NCBI GenBank assembly: GCA_003707065.3
Contig: PPXM03000002.1
Span: 744,001-808,000 of the forward strand
Source: Trigonopsis variabilis
Taxonomy: Eukaryota; Ascomycota; Trigonopsidomycetes; Trigonopsidales; Trigonopsidaceae
Direction: 5' to 3'
DNA: 64,000 nt
The notes beneath the pieces were generated by a model. That model searched no databases. It saw nothing but the letters and a program-made list of their open reading frames with translations, and was not told where the DNA came from. Each line of letters starts with the position of its first letter. Position 1 is the stretch's first letter. Both the position numbers and the translations under genes were made by a program. Shown here in pieces: positions 1 to 10,974 of the stretch.

Positions 1-1660
1 CCTTCCAGTCACGAAGAATTGTCCAGTCTTCTAGCAGGTCAAGCATTTTCGTGAACTGGCTGAAAATTAGAGTTTTGTTTCCACCGGCTAATAATTTAGG
101 CATTAGACGGTCCATCAACAGCATCTTTCCTGAATCATTAACGATTCGCTCATCTACTTGTTCGTCACTCGTCCATGGAAAATAGAATAAATAAGGTGAA
201 TCGCAAGCCAGACGTAATTGCATGATCCTATTCTGAAGGTGTTTTCTTTCTATTTGTGCCTCCATCTCCTCCCTATCTTCTAGGTCTCCTCTCTTTGCTT
301 TTTTGCCTCTCGATCTGATCAATTGTTCGGTAATGAACTCTCTACATTTACCGTCCAAAATGGCTTTGTAAAGATCCACCTGTAGTTTAGTCAATGGAGC
401 ATAGAGGCAGTATTCTCTTTTCGGGGGTAAAGAGTATTCCACGTCGTCCTTAACACGCCTCAGTAAAAATGGCTTCAAAATAGCGTGTAGATTGGATATT
501 AGTTTGTTGCTAGTCTCTGCATCAAGGATTCGTTTATGACCTTCTTTACTTCCAATATCATCAAAATCAAACCAACTTTGGAAAAGTGCTAGATCGGAGA
601 AGATGTCAGGAAGAAGAAAATTGAGCAGAGACCAGAGTTCTGCTAAATTGTTCTGTAAAGGGGTGCCTGTCAGTAGTAGCCTGTTCGCTGACGGATATCT
701 CTTCAGTTCTTGAATCAGTCGACAGTTGAGGTTCTTTAATCGATGGCCTTCATCAATGATCAGGTATCTCCAATGATACTTTGATAGATATCTCTTGTCC
801 GTGATAATCATCTCATAACTTGTCACAACTACATCTACCTTTACAGGCTTGAGAAATTTTCTCCTGAGAACAGCCCTTTCCTGAGGAGTACCATGATATA
901 AAACAGTGCTTATTTTAGGAGCGAATTTGCGGAACTCATTAATCCAGCCACTTATAACAGATAAAGGCCCCACAATCAAAAAGGGTCCTTTCACGTCGCG
1001 CTCTAATAAATAAGCTATGAAGGCTATGCATTGGAGCGTTTTTCCTAGGCCCATTTCATCAGCTAAAATTCCATTTAGCCCATTTTCGTATAACGATGCC
1101 ATCCATTCGACGCCCGCCATTTGATAGTCTCGTAGTTTACCTCCACTGACTAGTTTTGGTTGTTCTAGGATTACTTTAGGCCTCACAGGAACCTTTTGGT
1201 TCTCGCTATCGGTGTCGTTCTGGTCTGCTAGAGCTTGACGAGTATTAGCCGGTCCATCCAATTCCTTTGGTTTCTTTATTTAGCGGTCTATTTTCATGTC
1301 AAGCTCACCTTTGAAGGGAAAAAATCTTTAATATTACTGTTCTTTCTCTTTTTCTTAGGACTTTTCGATGGTAATGTCTTCTGGTCCTTGGTATCCTTTT
1401 TATCGTCTTCCTTTTCAAACTTCTTATCCACTTTTTGGCTCTCGCGCAGCCTCTCAGCTAAAATTGAGGAATATATCTTGGACTTTTGAATTAAAAATTG
1501 TAATCGAGCCAGTTTCCTCTCATCTTCGAGGTTCTTGAAAGCCTCTTCACCCTGGGTCTTAGTAAAACAAGATCAACCTATCCCATACATGGATCGACGA
1601 CACTGGAGTAGGAGAAGCCGGAGTCTCAGATCTCACATCAGAGGGTGGAGATGAAGACAT
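1..1660 (-). CDS. IRC5: SNF2-family chromatin remodeller, Lsh/HELLS/Irc5 type (3' part beyond window)
   Basis: ATP-dependent DNA translocase of the Lsh/HELLS/Irc5/MUS-30 branch, linked in other eukaryotes to genome stability and, where DNA methylation exists, to its maintenance. The gene runs off the left edge, so the helicase C-terminal lobe is missing. Read on the minus strand it gives a Ser/Pro-rich start, a basic coiled coil, then the SNF2 lobe with DEMGLGKT (motif I, near 1050), DEGH (motif II, near 750), LTGTPLQNN (near 665) and LRLACDSPYLFYFPW, a block typical of Irc5. The start ATG is at 1658-1660. Two introns fit the frame: 1552-1588 (37 nt) and 1265-1308 (44 nt); the second removes an in-frame stop. 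Domain assignment is firm; the exact subfamily is by recalled similarity. Confidence 0.88.
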
Positions 1661-1818
1661 GACAGCCTGATGGGCTTAAATGAAGCGCGTCAATGAAACG
1701 TCACACGCGCTTGGGAGAGATGGGCGCAACGAGATCATGGGAATATGTCACAAGCTACGAGATAAAGACTAATTTCATAAGTTCATTCGTTTACTATCCT
1801 GTATACATGAGAGAAGAC

Positions 1819-2832
1819 TTATTTCTTCAGAGCAGCCACCTTTTCCGTAAGTTCAGGGACAATTTGGTATAGATCTCCCACGAGGCCGTAATCGGCAATC
1901 TGGAAAATAGGAGCATCAGCGTCTTTGTTGATGGCAACAATGATTTTAGAATCCTTCATTCCAGCCAAATGCTGGATGGCTCCACTGATTCCGACAGCAA
2001 TGTAGAGCTCAGGAGCGACGACCTTTCCAGTTTGACCGACTTGGAGAGAGTTGTCGCAGAAGCCGCTGTCGACAGCAGCACGGCTAGCTCCAACAGCAGC
2101 ACCGAGAGCATCAGCTAAAGGATAGATAAGTTTATCAAAAGTTGCTTTATCTTTTAAAGCACGTCCACCACTGACAACAATCTTGGCCGATCCGAGATCA
2201 GGTCGCTCGTTCTTGACAATCTCCTCAGAGACAAACTCGGTAGGCTCAGCGGCGTTTGGGTCCTCCCCAGCCTCAACCGCGGCATTATTGGATCCAGCTG
2301 TGGCAGCAGGAAAAGCAGAAGTACGAACAGTGATCAATTTCACCTTGTCGGTAGATTTGATGGTTTCAATTGCATTACCTGCGTAGATCGGGCGCTGGAA
2401 AGTGTCCTCCCCCTCGACGGCTGTGATATCGCTGATAGGCTGAACGTCAAATAAAGCGCCAATTCTAGGAACAATGTTTCGAGAGTACGCGGAGGTTGCA
2501 GCAAGCAAATGAGTGAACCCTCCCTTCTCCAAATTGGCCTTCAGAAGGTCGGCCATGTTCTCAGCGAGACCGTGATCGTAGGCTCCATTCTCCACCGTTA
2601 AGACCTTGTCAATTCCATCGATCTTTGCAGCCTCTGCAGCGACCTCCTTGGCTTTGGAATTGGCCACAATGGCTGTGATGGGGCCCCCGAGCTTCTTCGC
2701 AGCAGTAATCGCATTCAAGTTGCCAGGAGCAAGCTTACCTGCTCGAGACTCGAGCAGAATAAGCGTCGAAATGAATCGCTGGGAAAAACGGAAAGAACTT
2801 CGCAAGCTTGCTCGTACAGGACCAAACATCAT
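1819..2832 (-). CDS. AIM45: Electron transfer flavoprotein subunit alpha, mitochondrial
   Basis: Alpha subunit of ETF, which accepts electrons from acyl-CoA and other flavin dehydrogenases in the mitochondrial matrix and passes them to ETF-ubiquinone oxidoreductase. The uninterrupted frame gives 337 aa, the normal family length. The N-terminus ([20 protein letters not shown]) is basic and Ser-rich, as in a mitochondrial presequence. The C-terminal FAD domain is clear: [64 protein letters not shown] and [17 protein letters not shown]. No intron is needed. It is transcribed in the same direction as the Lsh gene, 158 bp upstream of that gene's start. Confidence 0.96.
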   Translation of the reverse strand: MMFGPVRASLRSSFRFSQRFISTLILLESRAGKLAPGNLNAITAAKKLGGPITAIVANSKAKEVAAEAAKIDGIDKVLTVENGAYDHGLAENMADLLKANLEKGGFTHLLAATSAYSRNIVPRIGALFDVQPISDITAVEGEDTFQRPIYAGNAIETIKSTDKVKLITVRTSAFPAATAGSNNAAVEAGEDPNAAEPTEFVSEEIVKNERPDLGSAKIVVSGGRALKDKATFDKLIYPLADALGAAVGASRAAVDSGFCDNSLQVGQTGKVVAPELYIAVGISGAIQHLAGMKDSKIIVAINKDADAPIFQIADYGLVGDLYQIVPELTEKVAALKK

Positions 2833-3047
2833 GATGGAAAGTTTTTGCGGGGTTGGCTTCGGAGTGGTGTCGGGCAGTTACGGACGGCGGTCACCCACCC
2901 ACAGATCCTTTGGTAATCATTAACCTCCCACGGCAAGCGACACCTGTACAGTCACCCAAGTTCACACATCCCTTTCGATCATTTATTTACGTCTTTTACC
3001 CCATTGAAAGTACTAATAATAATTTACAGAAAAAACTCTAACCTTGT

Positions 3048-4209
3048 TCAGTTTTGTTCGACCGATGTCGCCGACAGTCCGCCTGTCTCCTTTAGCCTCT
3101 TATACTCAGGCTTTAGGGAGTATCGAAGAGCATAAGGGCCTCGTTTGTTCAATATGGCGATTGATTCCAGAACTTCTTTGAGATAAGCCTAACGTCAGCA
3201 TGTCAGTCACCAATTAGAAGCTTACTTCAGGCTGTCGAGTCCTTTCTCGTAACCCTTTCATTCCCCAGTAGTCATACTCCTCAAATAGTCTAAACAAAAG
3301 ATCCAGCAGCTCATTGCGCGGCATACGAGTCGCTTTCTCCATCGTAGCTTTAGCCTGCTTTTGGTTTCGAAGAAAACTGCTGGCGGTTCCCCTAAGACTA
3401 GGCAAATGGCTACCTGCAGTGATGCCCGGCCGGTCATCCAAAAGTGTAACCTTTGCCCTAGGTGCCATAGACTGTTCATAGCGCCTGCGCGAGACCACCT
3501 TACTGTAGTTTGGATCCTTTAACGAAGGCATTAATGCACACTCATGGAAAACCGTACCAACAATAGCGGTTTTTTCTGACGTTAGAAGAGGTCAATTAAG
3601 ATTGAGACATACTGGGAATGATCTTAGTATATGGTTGAAAGCGCTGGCTCTCTTGTTTTACCGAGGAGTTATTACTGTTGACAGACGATGGCCCAGAAGT
3701 AGGTCCAGAAGCAGGTAGCTCTCCTGGTCGACCCACGCTAATGTCTGGTCTATTTTGTATCTCGCCTCTTTTTTTATCCTTAGCATAACCATCGGTATCA
3801 CGCTCCGAAAAAACATAGGTATTCTGTACCTTCTGATTGATCATAGAAATCTCATACATGTGAGGTATATCAACATTGGTAGAATTATCGTCAAGAATCA
3901 GTTTCATTTCCATTTTCTGATAATTAGATCCTAGACCTTCATGTAACTCACGTCTTCTCCTGGCTTCTGCTTAATCCGAACGGTTCCAAGATCTCGATCA
4001 GGGATTTTATCTACATCCTTCCACCGGTCCATCAAGAATTGAGGAACTCGCACGAGCCACATCTTCTTCTCGGCGCCTGAGAGATCCACGTCCAACGAGT
4101 CCTCATACATATCGTCGTCATCTTCCACCATTCGAGGTCCTTCTTCAGGGGAAACTGAGACATCATCTTCAAATTCGTCATTCGCTTCATTCTTCACACT
4201 CGAATCCAT
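3048..4209 (-). CDS. TFG2: TFIIF subunit beta (RAP30/Tfg2)
   Basis: Small subunit of general transcription factor TFIIF, which binds RNA polymerase II and stabilises the preinitiation complex. Four exons make 350 aa; introns are 3917-3951, 3576-3612 and 3189-3225 (35-37 nt). The protein begins with an acidic stretch, then the dimerisation region (KKMWLVRVPQFLMDRWK, LGTVRIKQKPGED, KMEMKLILDD), a Ser/Asn-rich linker, and a C-terminal winged helix (NELLDLLFRLFEEYDYWGMK, then EAYLKEVLESIAILNKRGPY and RYSLKPEYKRLKE). The order matches human RAP30 and yeast Tfg2. The ATG at 4207-4209 faces the APC11 start across 144 bp, so the two genes probably share a bidirectional promoter. Confidence 0.95.
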
Positions 4210-4353
4210 GTCGTGAGCGGGCTAATGGTCCTCTTCAGTCAGTGTCAAGAGGCAATCTTGGACGTTGCTACGCTTCCGACGTCAGTTGTAGCCCAAGTGC
4301 GACAACACTGTACACACCCACCACCAACAAGACCACCTCCTGACGGGGCCTAG

Positions 4354-4654
4354 ATGAAAGTCACTATCCAACAGTGGAAAGCCACAGCAATATGGAAATG
4401 GAACGTTCCTGAAGACGAAGTATGCGGAATCTGTCGAGTCAGTTTTGACGGAACGTGTCCTTCATGTAAATATCCCGGAGATGACTGCCCTCTTCGTAAG
4501 TTACACGGTTGAGTGAGCTTCTTTGCTAAAAGCAGTTGTTACGGAATGCCATCATTCTTTTCATATGCATTGCATTCTCAAATGGGTTGGGACTGACGGG
4601 TCAAAGGGGCTCTGTCCAATGTGCCGTCAACCATTCACTGCACTCGACGACTAA
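4354..4654 (+). CDS. APC11: Anaphase-promoting complex subunit 11 (RING-H2)
   Basis: Catalytic RING subunit of the APC/C ubiquitin ligase, which recruits the E2 to ubiquitinate securin and cyclins. Two exons, 4354-4495 and 4536-4654 around a 40-nt intron, give 86 aa, the usual Apc11 size (about 84 in human). The start MKVTIQQWKATAIWKW and the zinc ligands CGICRVSFDGTCPSCKYPGDDCP, ECHHSFHMHCILKW and LCPMCRQPF match the family throughout. The gene sits between TFG2 (divergent) and the PalC gene (convergent), with its TAA overlapping the PalC TAG. Confidence 0.96.
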
Positions 4655-5877
4655 TAGATCACATTATGGGTCTGAGCATGTGAAATAGGGCATGGTTGCG
4701 CTTGAAGTAAGTCGTCTCTGGGTCTCCAATCCCTAGAAATCGTTACAACAGCTCGTCCCGATGGCCAATTTTGCTTTGCTATCTGATCCCCTTGTTCAAC
4801 AGGCTGGAAATAAACTTTATCATTCTGCTGCTTCAATGATCGCATCTGCTCTAAGATTGTTTCATATAATTTTTGCTTTCGGTCGCTCAATCCTTGGTTT
4901 GCTCCTTGTCTGTTCTCTCCTTTGAGGTGAACCTTGCCCACGACCTTATTTCTTTTGATGTCTTTGGCTCCTGATTCAAGCAGACTGATTGCGATTCCAA
5001 TTTTCTCGTGCTTTTCGCTGTCTCGTGCCATAAAGTATTTTGCTAGAGCAGACATATACGAGCGTGCCTCACTTAACCACGAAGCGACATCTTCCACTTT
5101 GCCTCCTCTCCTAGCAATTAGGGATTCGGCAGCTGTATATCTTTCATGGCTATAGATGGCTATTCTTGCCAGTAAACTGTACGACGAAACGTTACCGGCT
5201 TGCAGAGATTTTAGAATGATTGCCATATGGATACTGCCTTCAATCATAGACAGACATCCTTGAAGAAAACTCGTTTCCAGTTCTTGAGGTCGATTAGGCA
5301 CGGCGTCGCCAAGTTGGACGATGTAACTAATACATTTATGGGCCTCTCCGAGCAGGGTATTGATCTAAAAGTCGTTAGCTTCTTTCTCTTAATATCTATA
5401 CCATCTTCCATTGTGCGTCAGTAGCATCACTTGCTGCTGTCTTGTTGGCCAGAGCACAGCGCGCGAATGCCAAAGATAATAAGCTCATTGATAGTTCGTA
5501 CTTCACACCACTGCATTCGTGCTTTTTCTGTCTCAATTGAATCGCCGCTCGACCGCTAATAGGACAATCCCACGCAAATGTCGGCTGACTCCTGAAACGG
5601 ATTCCATTTTCAGTTGCAGCTTCAATAGACGCGACGAAAGGAATATAATCCTCAATTATCTAAGGAAGTCAGCCAATTACGTACATTCTATACCTACTCG
5701 TAGCAGTCTTAGATCGTCTTTAATGCCTTCACGTTTGTATTCCTTCAATGCGCCACGCATCTCCGATCTTTTCACATCCGTCCGAGAAATAACGTCCCAA
5801 TCTGGTGTCTCCTCAACGTGCGATGTCCAGCTAAACTCCCCCGTCGTCGGCAGAACAAAAGGATATATTAAACTCAT
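4651..5877 (-). CDS. palC: PalC/Rim23-type BRO1-domain protein of the ambient-pH pathway
   Basis: Likely homologue of PalC (Ygr122w in yeast, Rim23 in Cryptococcus), a BRO1-domain protein linking ESCRT-III to the Rim/Pal complex that processes the PacC/Rim101 factor. Three exons make 383 aa; introns are 5660-5697 (donor GTAGGT) and 5365-5401. The N-terminus MSLIYPFVLPTTGEFSW resembles the PFxLPTT start of PalC. The middle holds BRO1-like helices: FEW-type WDCPISGRAAIQLRQKKHECSGV, KYELSMSLLSLAFARCALA and CLSMIEGSIHMAIILKSLQ. A donor one codon later (GTATAG) was rejected because it puts a stop in exon 2. Bro1-family membership is more certain than the PalC label. Confidence 0.72.
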
Positions 5878-6261
5878 GTAAGGTAGGACTGACGTTGGGA
5901 GTTCCCCCGTTACATCGCGAAGAGCTCGGTTCTGGGGACCGACGTTCTGGACAAATTCGGTAACATATTTAGAGGATAGAGGAGTGATACATTATAAATA
6001 CGACCATAAAGCTATAAAGCTTTAAAGGAATAACTGCAATCGTGACCGAGTTACGAATTTATAAGAGAATCAACAGAGTAACAAAGTTCCTTCATCGTAA
6101 GCAGTAGAACAGTCGCAAATCCTAATCACAGACACATGGAATTATTATTTCTGTTTTGCATGTCCTTTGCGCCCCTGACTGACTCATCTCAGTAAGACGG
6201 CAGAAAAAGTAAGCGACCGCTTCTCATTCGTTTCACAGCAATTTCACTGGTAAATGCTCCG
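5878..6261. other. Intergenic, no gene seen
   Basis: Stretch of 384 bp holding the PalC upstream region and the 3' end of the SH3BGR-domain gene. No open frame, RNA gene or repeat was recognised. Confidence 0.5.
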
Positions 6262-8809
6262 CTATAATTCATCATATATTAGCTCCTTCAGCTGGCTGTT
6301 CTCATTGGCATCTTCAATATCTTCGTAATTCTACTCGTTAGATTCATGACAAATGTGCATAAAATCTTACCCCCACAACATCGATACCTCTCACAATACC
6401 TGGCAGGCTCTTGCCATCCGCATATCTGGTCCATAACTTGCGAGCCTTGACATTGGTTCCCACATCAATCATCTGGTAGGGAATTTCATGCGCTTTCAAT
6501 ATCAGTTCCAACCTATTGGTGTGTGACGCCATGTTCCGCATCCCAGATGCCAACGAAGTGTAGATGTAAATAATCGGGTTATCAGTGTAAGTATCGGGTA
6601 TGTCAGATGCAAACACTCGGGTGTCTTGGTCACGGAGCCGCTGTGCTAATATAGACGTCTTCGATTCCTTCATTGCTCTTAGCTTTTCCCTGGCAGACAT
6701 TTTCTTGGGAACAGGCTCCTTGATGGGCTCCTTTTCTAGTGCCTTTCTCAAATCAGATGGGACTTCATTCGCAATGTCATTCGATTCATGGCCAGCTTCT
6801 TTCAACGGAACCTCACTTTCGCTGGGTAAGCCGCTTTTCAAAGGTTCAGTCAGTTCCAGCTGATCCTCGAATGATTCAGATACCGTCGGCTCGCGATCTT
6901 GCTCTGGTACAACATCATCACCAGTTTCCAGAGGTTCTGGGGTATGGGATAATTCAGAAGGCTTTACCAATTCCTCAGTTGCAGACCGTTCATTAACAGC
7001 GGGTGCCTCTTGCGGTGTGTCATCATCGCTCTTCTCATCTTTAGGTTGAGAAAGCTTATCAGTATCTCCGTTCTCTTCAGTCTCATACTTAATAGCGGAT
7101 TGGTTGTTGACGAGAATATCAGAAGAGGCTTCTTCGTCCGTTGGCTTGTCCAGTTCAACTGCCTCTTCTTTACTCCCTTCATGCTCATCGTGGGTGGATC
7201 CAGTCGCTTCTTCCTTATCTTCAGGGAAATCTGCGGCGTCCTTGTCCTCTTTGAGCTCCTCACTGTTATGATCAGACTCCGTATGTTCGGATGTAATCGC
7301 AATATTCGGACTTTCGGTGGCTTTTCCAGCATCTTCACTAACTTCAGACATCTCCTTATTGGTAGGTTCCATGGGTTTTTCTTCGGACTTGGGCTGCAGA
7401 ATCGAGCTTTCTAGGCCTTCCGCAGAAGATGGCACCTGCTTTTCAGCAAGCTCGTTTTCCTCACTTGATACTTGCACCGGTACAGTTTCAACGCTATTGT
7501 GATCTTCAGGTTCACCCACTACCGATGAGAGCGGCTCGTTCACCTCATTCTCGGTCTGAATTTCCTGTGTATGGTCAGGAGACTCTTCATTCTTCTTAAT
7601 ATAAGCAGAATCATTGTCTTGAGTATTGTCACCATGGGCCATGGTACTATCAGATTCTGCCGGTAAATTGTCTTGATCTTCACCAACACGGTTGCTCAGA
7701 GGCTCTTCATGAGATATTGGCTCGTTATCGTTTCCTTCAGTAGTCTTATTATCATTGTCTTTCTCAGACTGATCTGCCAATTCTCTGTCGGCGTTGTCAT
7801 CCTCCAGCCCATAAGATGGGTTAGATAATCCCTCACTTTCTTGAGCTACATCTCCAGAAAGACTATTGTCATTGTTTTCAGCGCTCGCAGAGTCGTTAGT
7901 TGCAGGCAAGATATTCGCTTCATTCTCTTGGTCAAGTTCCGTCTGATGAGACTCAGCTGATTTCAATGGACTAGATGCAATGGGTCCTGTAGATATATTG
8001 GACAAAATAGAAGTCCGGCTTGTGTAATACTCAGTTCCATTATCAGAAGGTATTGAATCAGGGCGCTCCTCATTAAAGGTCCCTGGCTGCTGTATGTCCT
8101 CCAGCGCAGTACTAGAACGTGAGACAGATCTGTCAATATTATCCTGTTCATTTTCTATAGGATGAGCATCATTTGAACTTGAAACAGATTCTTTATTGTT
8201 GTGCTCATCTTTGTGATCAGCATGAGAGAGGGATAGAGCGCTAGTGTGTGAGAGTTGACGAGCTGCTTCATTCTCAGATTGTAAATTCGATCCCAAGGTT
8301 TGTTCATGATCACCATCAGACTCATAATTTTCAGCATCGAATGATGAGGACTCACCCGAATAAGGCCGTGATTCCGATTCCCCTGATGATCCATGCTCCA
8401 CAATTACAGGACTCTCTGTCAAATCATTTCTTGATTTGCTTCCATCCGACATTGCTGTCTCTAATTCGTCGTGGCGGCCTCGAGAGGTAGTGTCTGAAGG
8501 AGTCGATGCATCTTGCTCTGACTGTCGGGATTCAGCAACAGGACTCCTTGTATCAGCTTTCGCGCCTTTGGGTGAACTGTCATCATCCGAATCATAGACC
8601 GAAGAGCCGTCATCACCACTGTTTTCATCTTGATCCTTTCTTCCAATTATGTTGTATTCCTTAAGCTCGTCATCATGGCTACTAGACGCACCAGTCGCGG
8701 GTCCCTGGTCCTCTTGGCTACTTAGATCAAACCCAAAGTCATCAGCAGCTGACTGGATCTTATCTAGTAAGGAATCCAGATCATTTGTCTTAGTAGGCGA
8801 GGAGCTCAT
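6262..8809 (-). CDS. Large acidic Ser/Glu-rich protein with C-terminal SH3BGR thioredoxin-like domain
   Basis: Predicted 835 aa. About the first 690 residues are low-complexity, rich in Glu, Ser, Asp and Asn with almost no hydrophobic runs, so probably disordered. A basic patch (PKKMSAREKLRAMKESK) precedes a C-terminal SH3BGR/thioredoxin-like domain: PIIYIYTSLASGMRNMASHTN, LELILKAHEIPYQMIDVGTN, ARKLWTRYADGKSLPGIVRG. The last 22 residues come from a second exon after a 40-nt intron (6331-6370), ending at 6262. The frame is open further upstream, but the first ATG is at 8807-8809. The domain lacks a visible CxxC, as is normal for this family. Fungal proteins with this architecture are known but their function is unclear; a scaffold role is only a guess. 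Confidence 0.8.
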
Positions 8810-9285
8810 TGTCAAAAGGGGAAAATGGTCGTGCGGCGCCTTGGGATTATCGGATGATGTCCAAGCAAAGCAACCGAATCTTTACCGGCAGACAACAACT
8901 AAGATCGCCACTCTTATGCTACAGGGCTCTGAGAATATATCTATCAATAGCTAACGTCTCAGACCGTTTTCTTTGTTTTGCTGCAACAAAGTAATATATC
9001 AACCCTTATTATACACCCATTATGTATCCGTCGTAATTTATATCTTGTATGGTTGTGCACAAACTCTAGCAGAATGCGCCATATTGGACTGTCTTCTGAA
9101 CCATCAAACGATCTAATGTGATCAATTGACGAGCAGCGAACCGCTAGTAGACGGTACGCATATTATAGATTCTAAAGTCTAGGAAATGCAACTGCATTAC
9201 CATATAAAGGATGGTTTCGATCGCAGGACCAGTCAGGCCCTGGTTTAGAGTAGAATAAGCAATATCAGAAGTAATAGCCAATCTG
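8810..9285. other. Intergenic, no gene seen
   Basis: Stretch of 476 bp between two minus-strand genes: promoter of the acidic protein gene and 3' flank of the sterol esterase gene. Short frames near 9144-9344 overlap the esterase end and show no family resemblance. Confidence 0.5.
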
Positions 9286-10818
9286 TCATGACAGGATGGG
9301 CTTATTGAAGTCATCTGGATGGTAGGCCGTCTGCCAAATGGCATTCACAAGATCATGCGTGACTGTCTTGGGAACATCAAAAGCCCATAATACATCCACG
9401 TGATTATAGCCCTGGATTTCACGGTCTAGAATTAGGTTGACATGTGGTTCAGAGCTTTTGATTCTGTCAACCAAGCGTGAGGCATCGACAAGATGGTCAT
9501 CTGTGCCGTAGAAAAGCGCAAATGGCGGTGTTTTGGGCCCAAACCATGGTTGGCTACTCTCCCGTGAGGAAAAGATACAGCCTCTTGAAATGAAGCCGTT
9601 CTTGCCAAGCCACCAATACATCAGTTTGGAGCTGACATACACCGGCGAGGCCATGAAAAAGCGGTCACGGAGGAAGGGATCCCAATTGGTGTCATCCCAG
9701 CCAAACATTGACCGCAGCATCACATATGATATCCAGCTCAAAAAGTGTCGAGGGAGAACTTTGCGGAAAAACATCAGTAACGACATGAAGGCATGGATTC
9801 CAATTAGAGATCTATAGACAACAGGAGGAAAGGTGTTCATAAATTTAAAATAGGGTTTGTATACTAATTTCGAAGCATAAGCAGCCGGGGCAAGGCCACA
9901 AAAAATACTGATTTTATCGTTGAGACGGGAATTATACTTTGTAGAAAGAGCAAGCAAGGTCTGTGCCGTACCTTGAGAATGGCATACCAAGGCAATCTTT
10001 TTTGCGCCCGTCTGGGTCAGAACCGAAGACACTATGCAAGGCAAGTCGGACTTGGCCATGTCAGTGACATCCCAATCCCACATTCGTGGATCATTGAACT
10101 TATAGCGAACGTGATGAGGGTGAAATCCACACCTGTTATTGCCAAGCCAGACATCAAACCCTCGCCGGCAGAGGTCGAAAGCCAGACTTTTCTCATCATT
10201 GACGCAGAACGCGCCGGATGACTGTAAAAGCCCATGAATCATCACCACAGGGTACCCTCGGTTAATTCCACGAGTAGATGGAGCTTGAAGACGCGACAAT
10301 GAATTGTTGTCGCTATCTTTTCCAGACGGTTGTTTGATTACGTGCTGAAGGACGAGAACAAATCCATCTGAAGTAACAATCTCGTGTTCCATGATCTCCA
10401 AGCCAACTAGCTGCGCGTAATAATTCATATCAAACTTGAGCTTCTTGTCCCTCTTGGTCCGTTTCTCGTTTCTTTTTGCAGCTTCGACAGCGAATTTCTT
10501 CGGCTTGTGATGGAATACGTTCGAGTAAATATAAAACGTGCATGCAACCGCAGTAACTGTAGACCAGAAACATATTGTGAAAAGAGTTGTGAAAAATCGA
10601 CTGCCATAACAAATGATTTGGGAACCAAAGCTTTGCTTCTTCTCGGTATTGGTTAAAGGAATCCACCCAAGGTCTACCTCGTTATCTGCATCATGAGTTG
10701 GAACGAAATCACTCCTGGTTCCCAGTCGTCGCATTTCAATATCTCCATTTTCTGCTCCCGAGATCAGCGAAAAGGAGCTTGAGCGCGAGTCCATTAAAAC
10801 ATCCGTACTAGCTACCAT
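9286..10818 (-). CDS. Steryl ester hydrolase, Yeh1/Yeh2/Tgl1 lipase family
   Basis: Membrane-anchored acid-lipase-type alpha/beta hydrolase that probably hydrolyses steryl esters. The single exon gives 510 aa. A cytosolic N-terminus is followed by one hydrophobic segment (about residues 70-98, FFTTLFTICFWSTVTAVACT) and the lipase signature YAQLVGLEIMEHEIVTSDGF. Catalytic elements are visible: the oxyanion/HG motif VMIHGLLQSSGAFCVN, nucleophile Ser in VCHSQGTAQ, Asp in FYGTDDHLVDA and His in GYNHVDVLWA. The ATG at 10816-10818 lies 156 bp from the divergent phosphodiesterase start. Substrate within the family is inferred from the topology and overall resemblance to Yeh1/Yeh2. Confidence 0.9.
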   Translation of the reverse strand: MVASTDVLMDSRSSSFSLISGAENGDIEMRRLGTRSDFVPTHDADNEVDLGWIPLTNTEKKQSFGSQIICYGSRFFTTLFTICFWSTVTAVACTFYIYSNVFHHKPKKFAVEAAKRNEKRTKRDKKLKFDMNYYAQLVGLEIMEHEIVTSDGFVLVLQHVIKQPSGKDSDNNSLSRLQAPSTRGINRGYPVVMIHGLLQSSGAFCVNDEKSLAFDLCRRGFDVWLGNNRCGFHPHHVRYKFNDPRMWDWDVTDMAKSDLPCIVSSVLTQTGAKKIALVCHSQGTAQTLLALSTKYNSRLNDKISIFCGLAPAAYASKLVYKPYFKFMNTFPPVVYRSLIGIHAFMSLLMFFRKVLPRHFLSWISYVMLRSMFGWDDTNWDPFLRDRFFMASPVYVSSKLMYWWLGKNGFISRGCIFSSRESSQPWFGPKTPPFALFYGTDDHLVDASRLVDRIKSSEPHVNLILDREIQGYNHVDVLWAFDVPKTVTHDLVNAIWQTAYHPDDFNKPILS

Positions 10819-10888
10819 GAACCTATTTCAAACTCTCTATCGCGTCTAAAATCCTTATCTGGGGCGAAATCAAAGTCTATATCCGGAC

Positions 10889-10921
10889 ATGGAATCTGAA
10901 CCGCAAATGGGTCGTATCTAG
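10889..10921 (+). promoter_or_regulatory. Upstream ORF before the phosphodiesterase gene
   Basis: A ten-codon frame (ATG at 10889, TAG at 10919) ends 53 nt before the main ATG at 10975. Splicing it onto the main frame does not preserve frame, so it reads as a true uORF if transcription starts upstream of it. The transcript start is unknown. Confidence 0.35.
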
Positions 10922-10974
10922 GACTCTCCTCGTAGCGTGTAACGGACCACGTCTCAAGTGGTGATTCCTTGTAC

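Noticed and set aside
1235-1489. Plus-strand 84-codon frame rich in Phe/Leu/Ser
   Set aside because: It is the complement of the Lys/Glu-rich N-terminal exon and second intron of the Lsh gene.
5660-5693. Alternative donor GTATAG for the first PalC intron
   Set aside because: It shifts the phase and creates an immediate stop in exon 2; the donor GTAGGT four bases upstream keeps the frame.
7010-7414. Plus-strand frame of 134 codons
   Set aside because: Shadow of the acidic SH3BGR-domain protein; composition mirrors Glu/Ser codons of the other strand.
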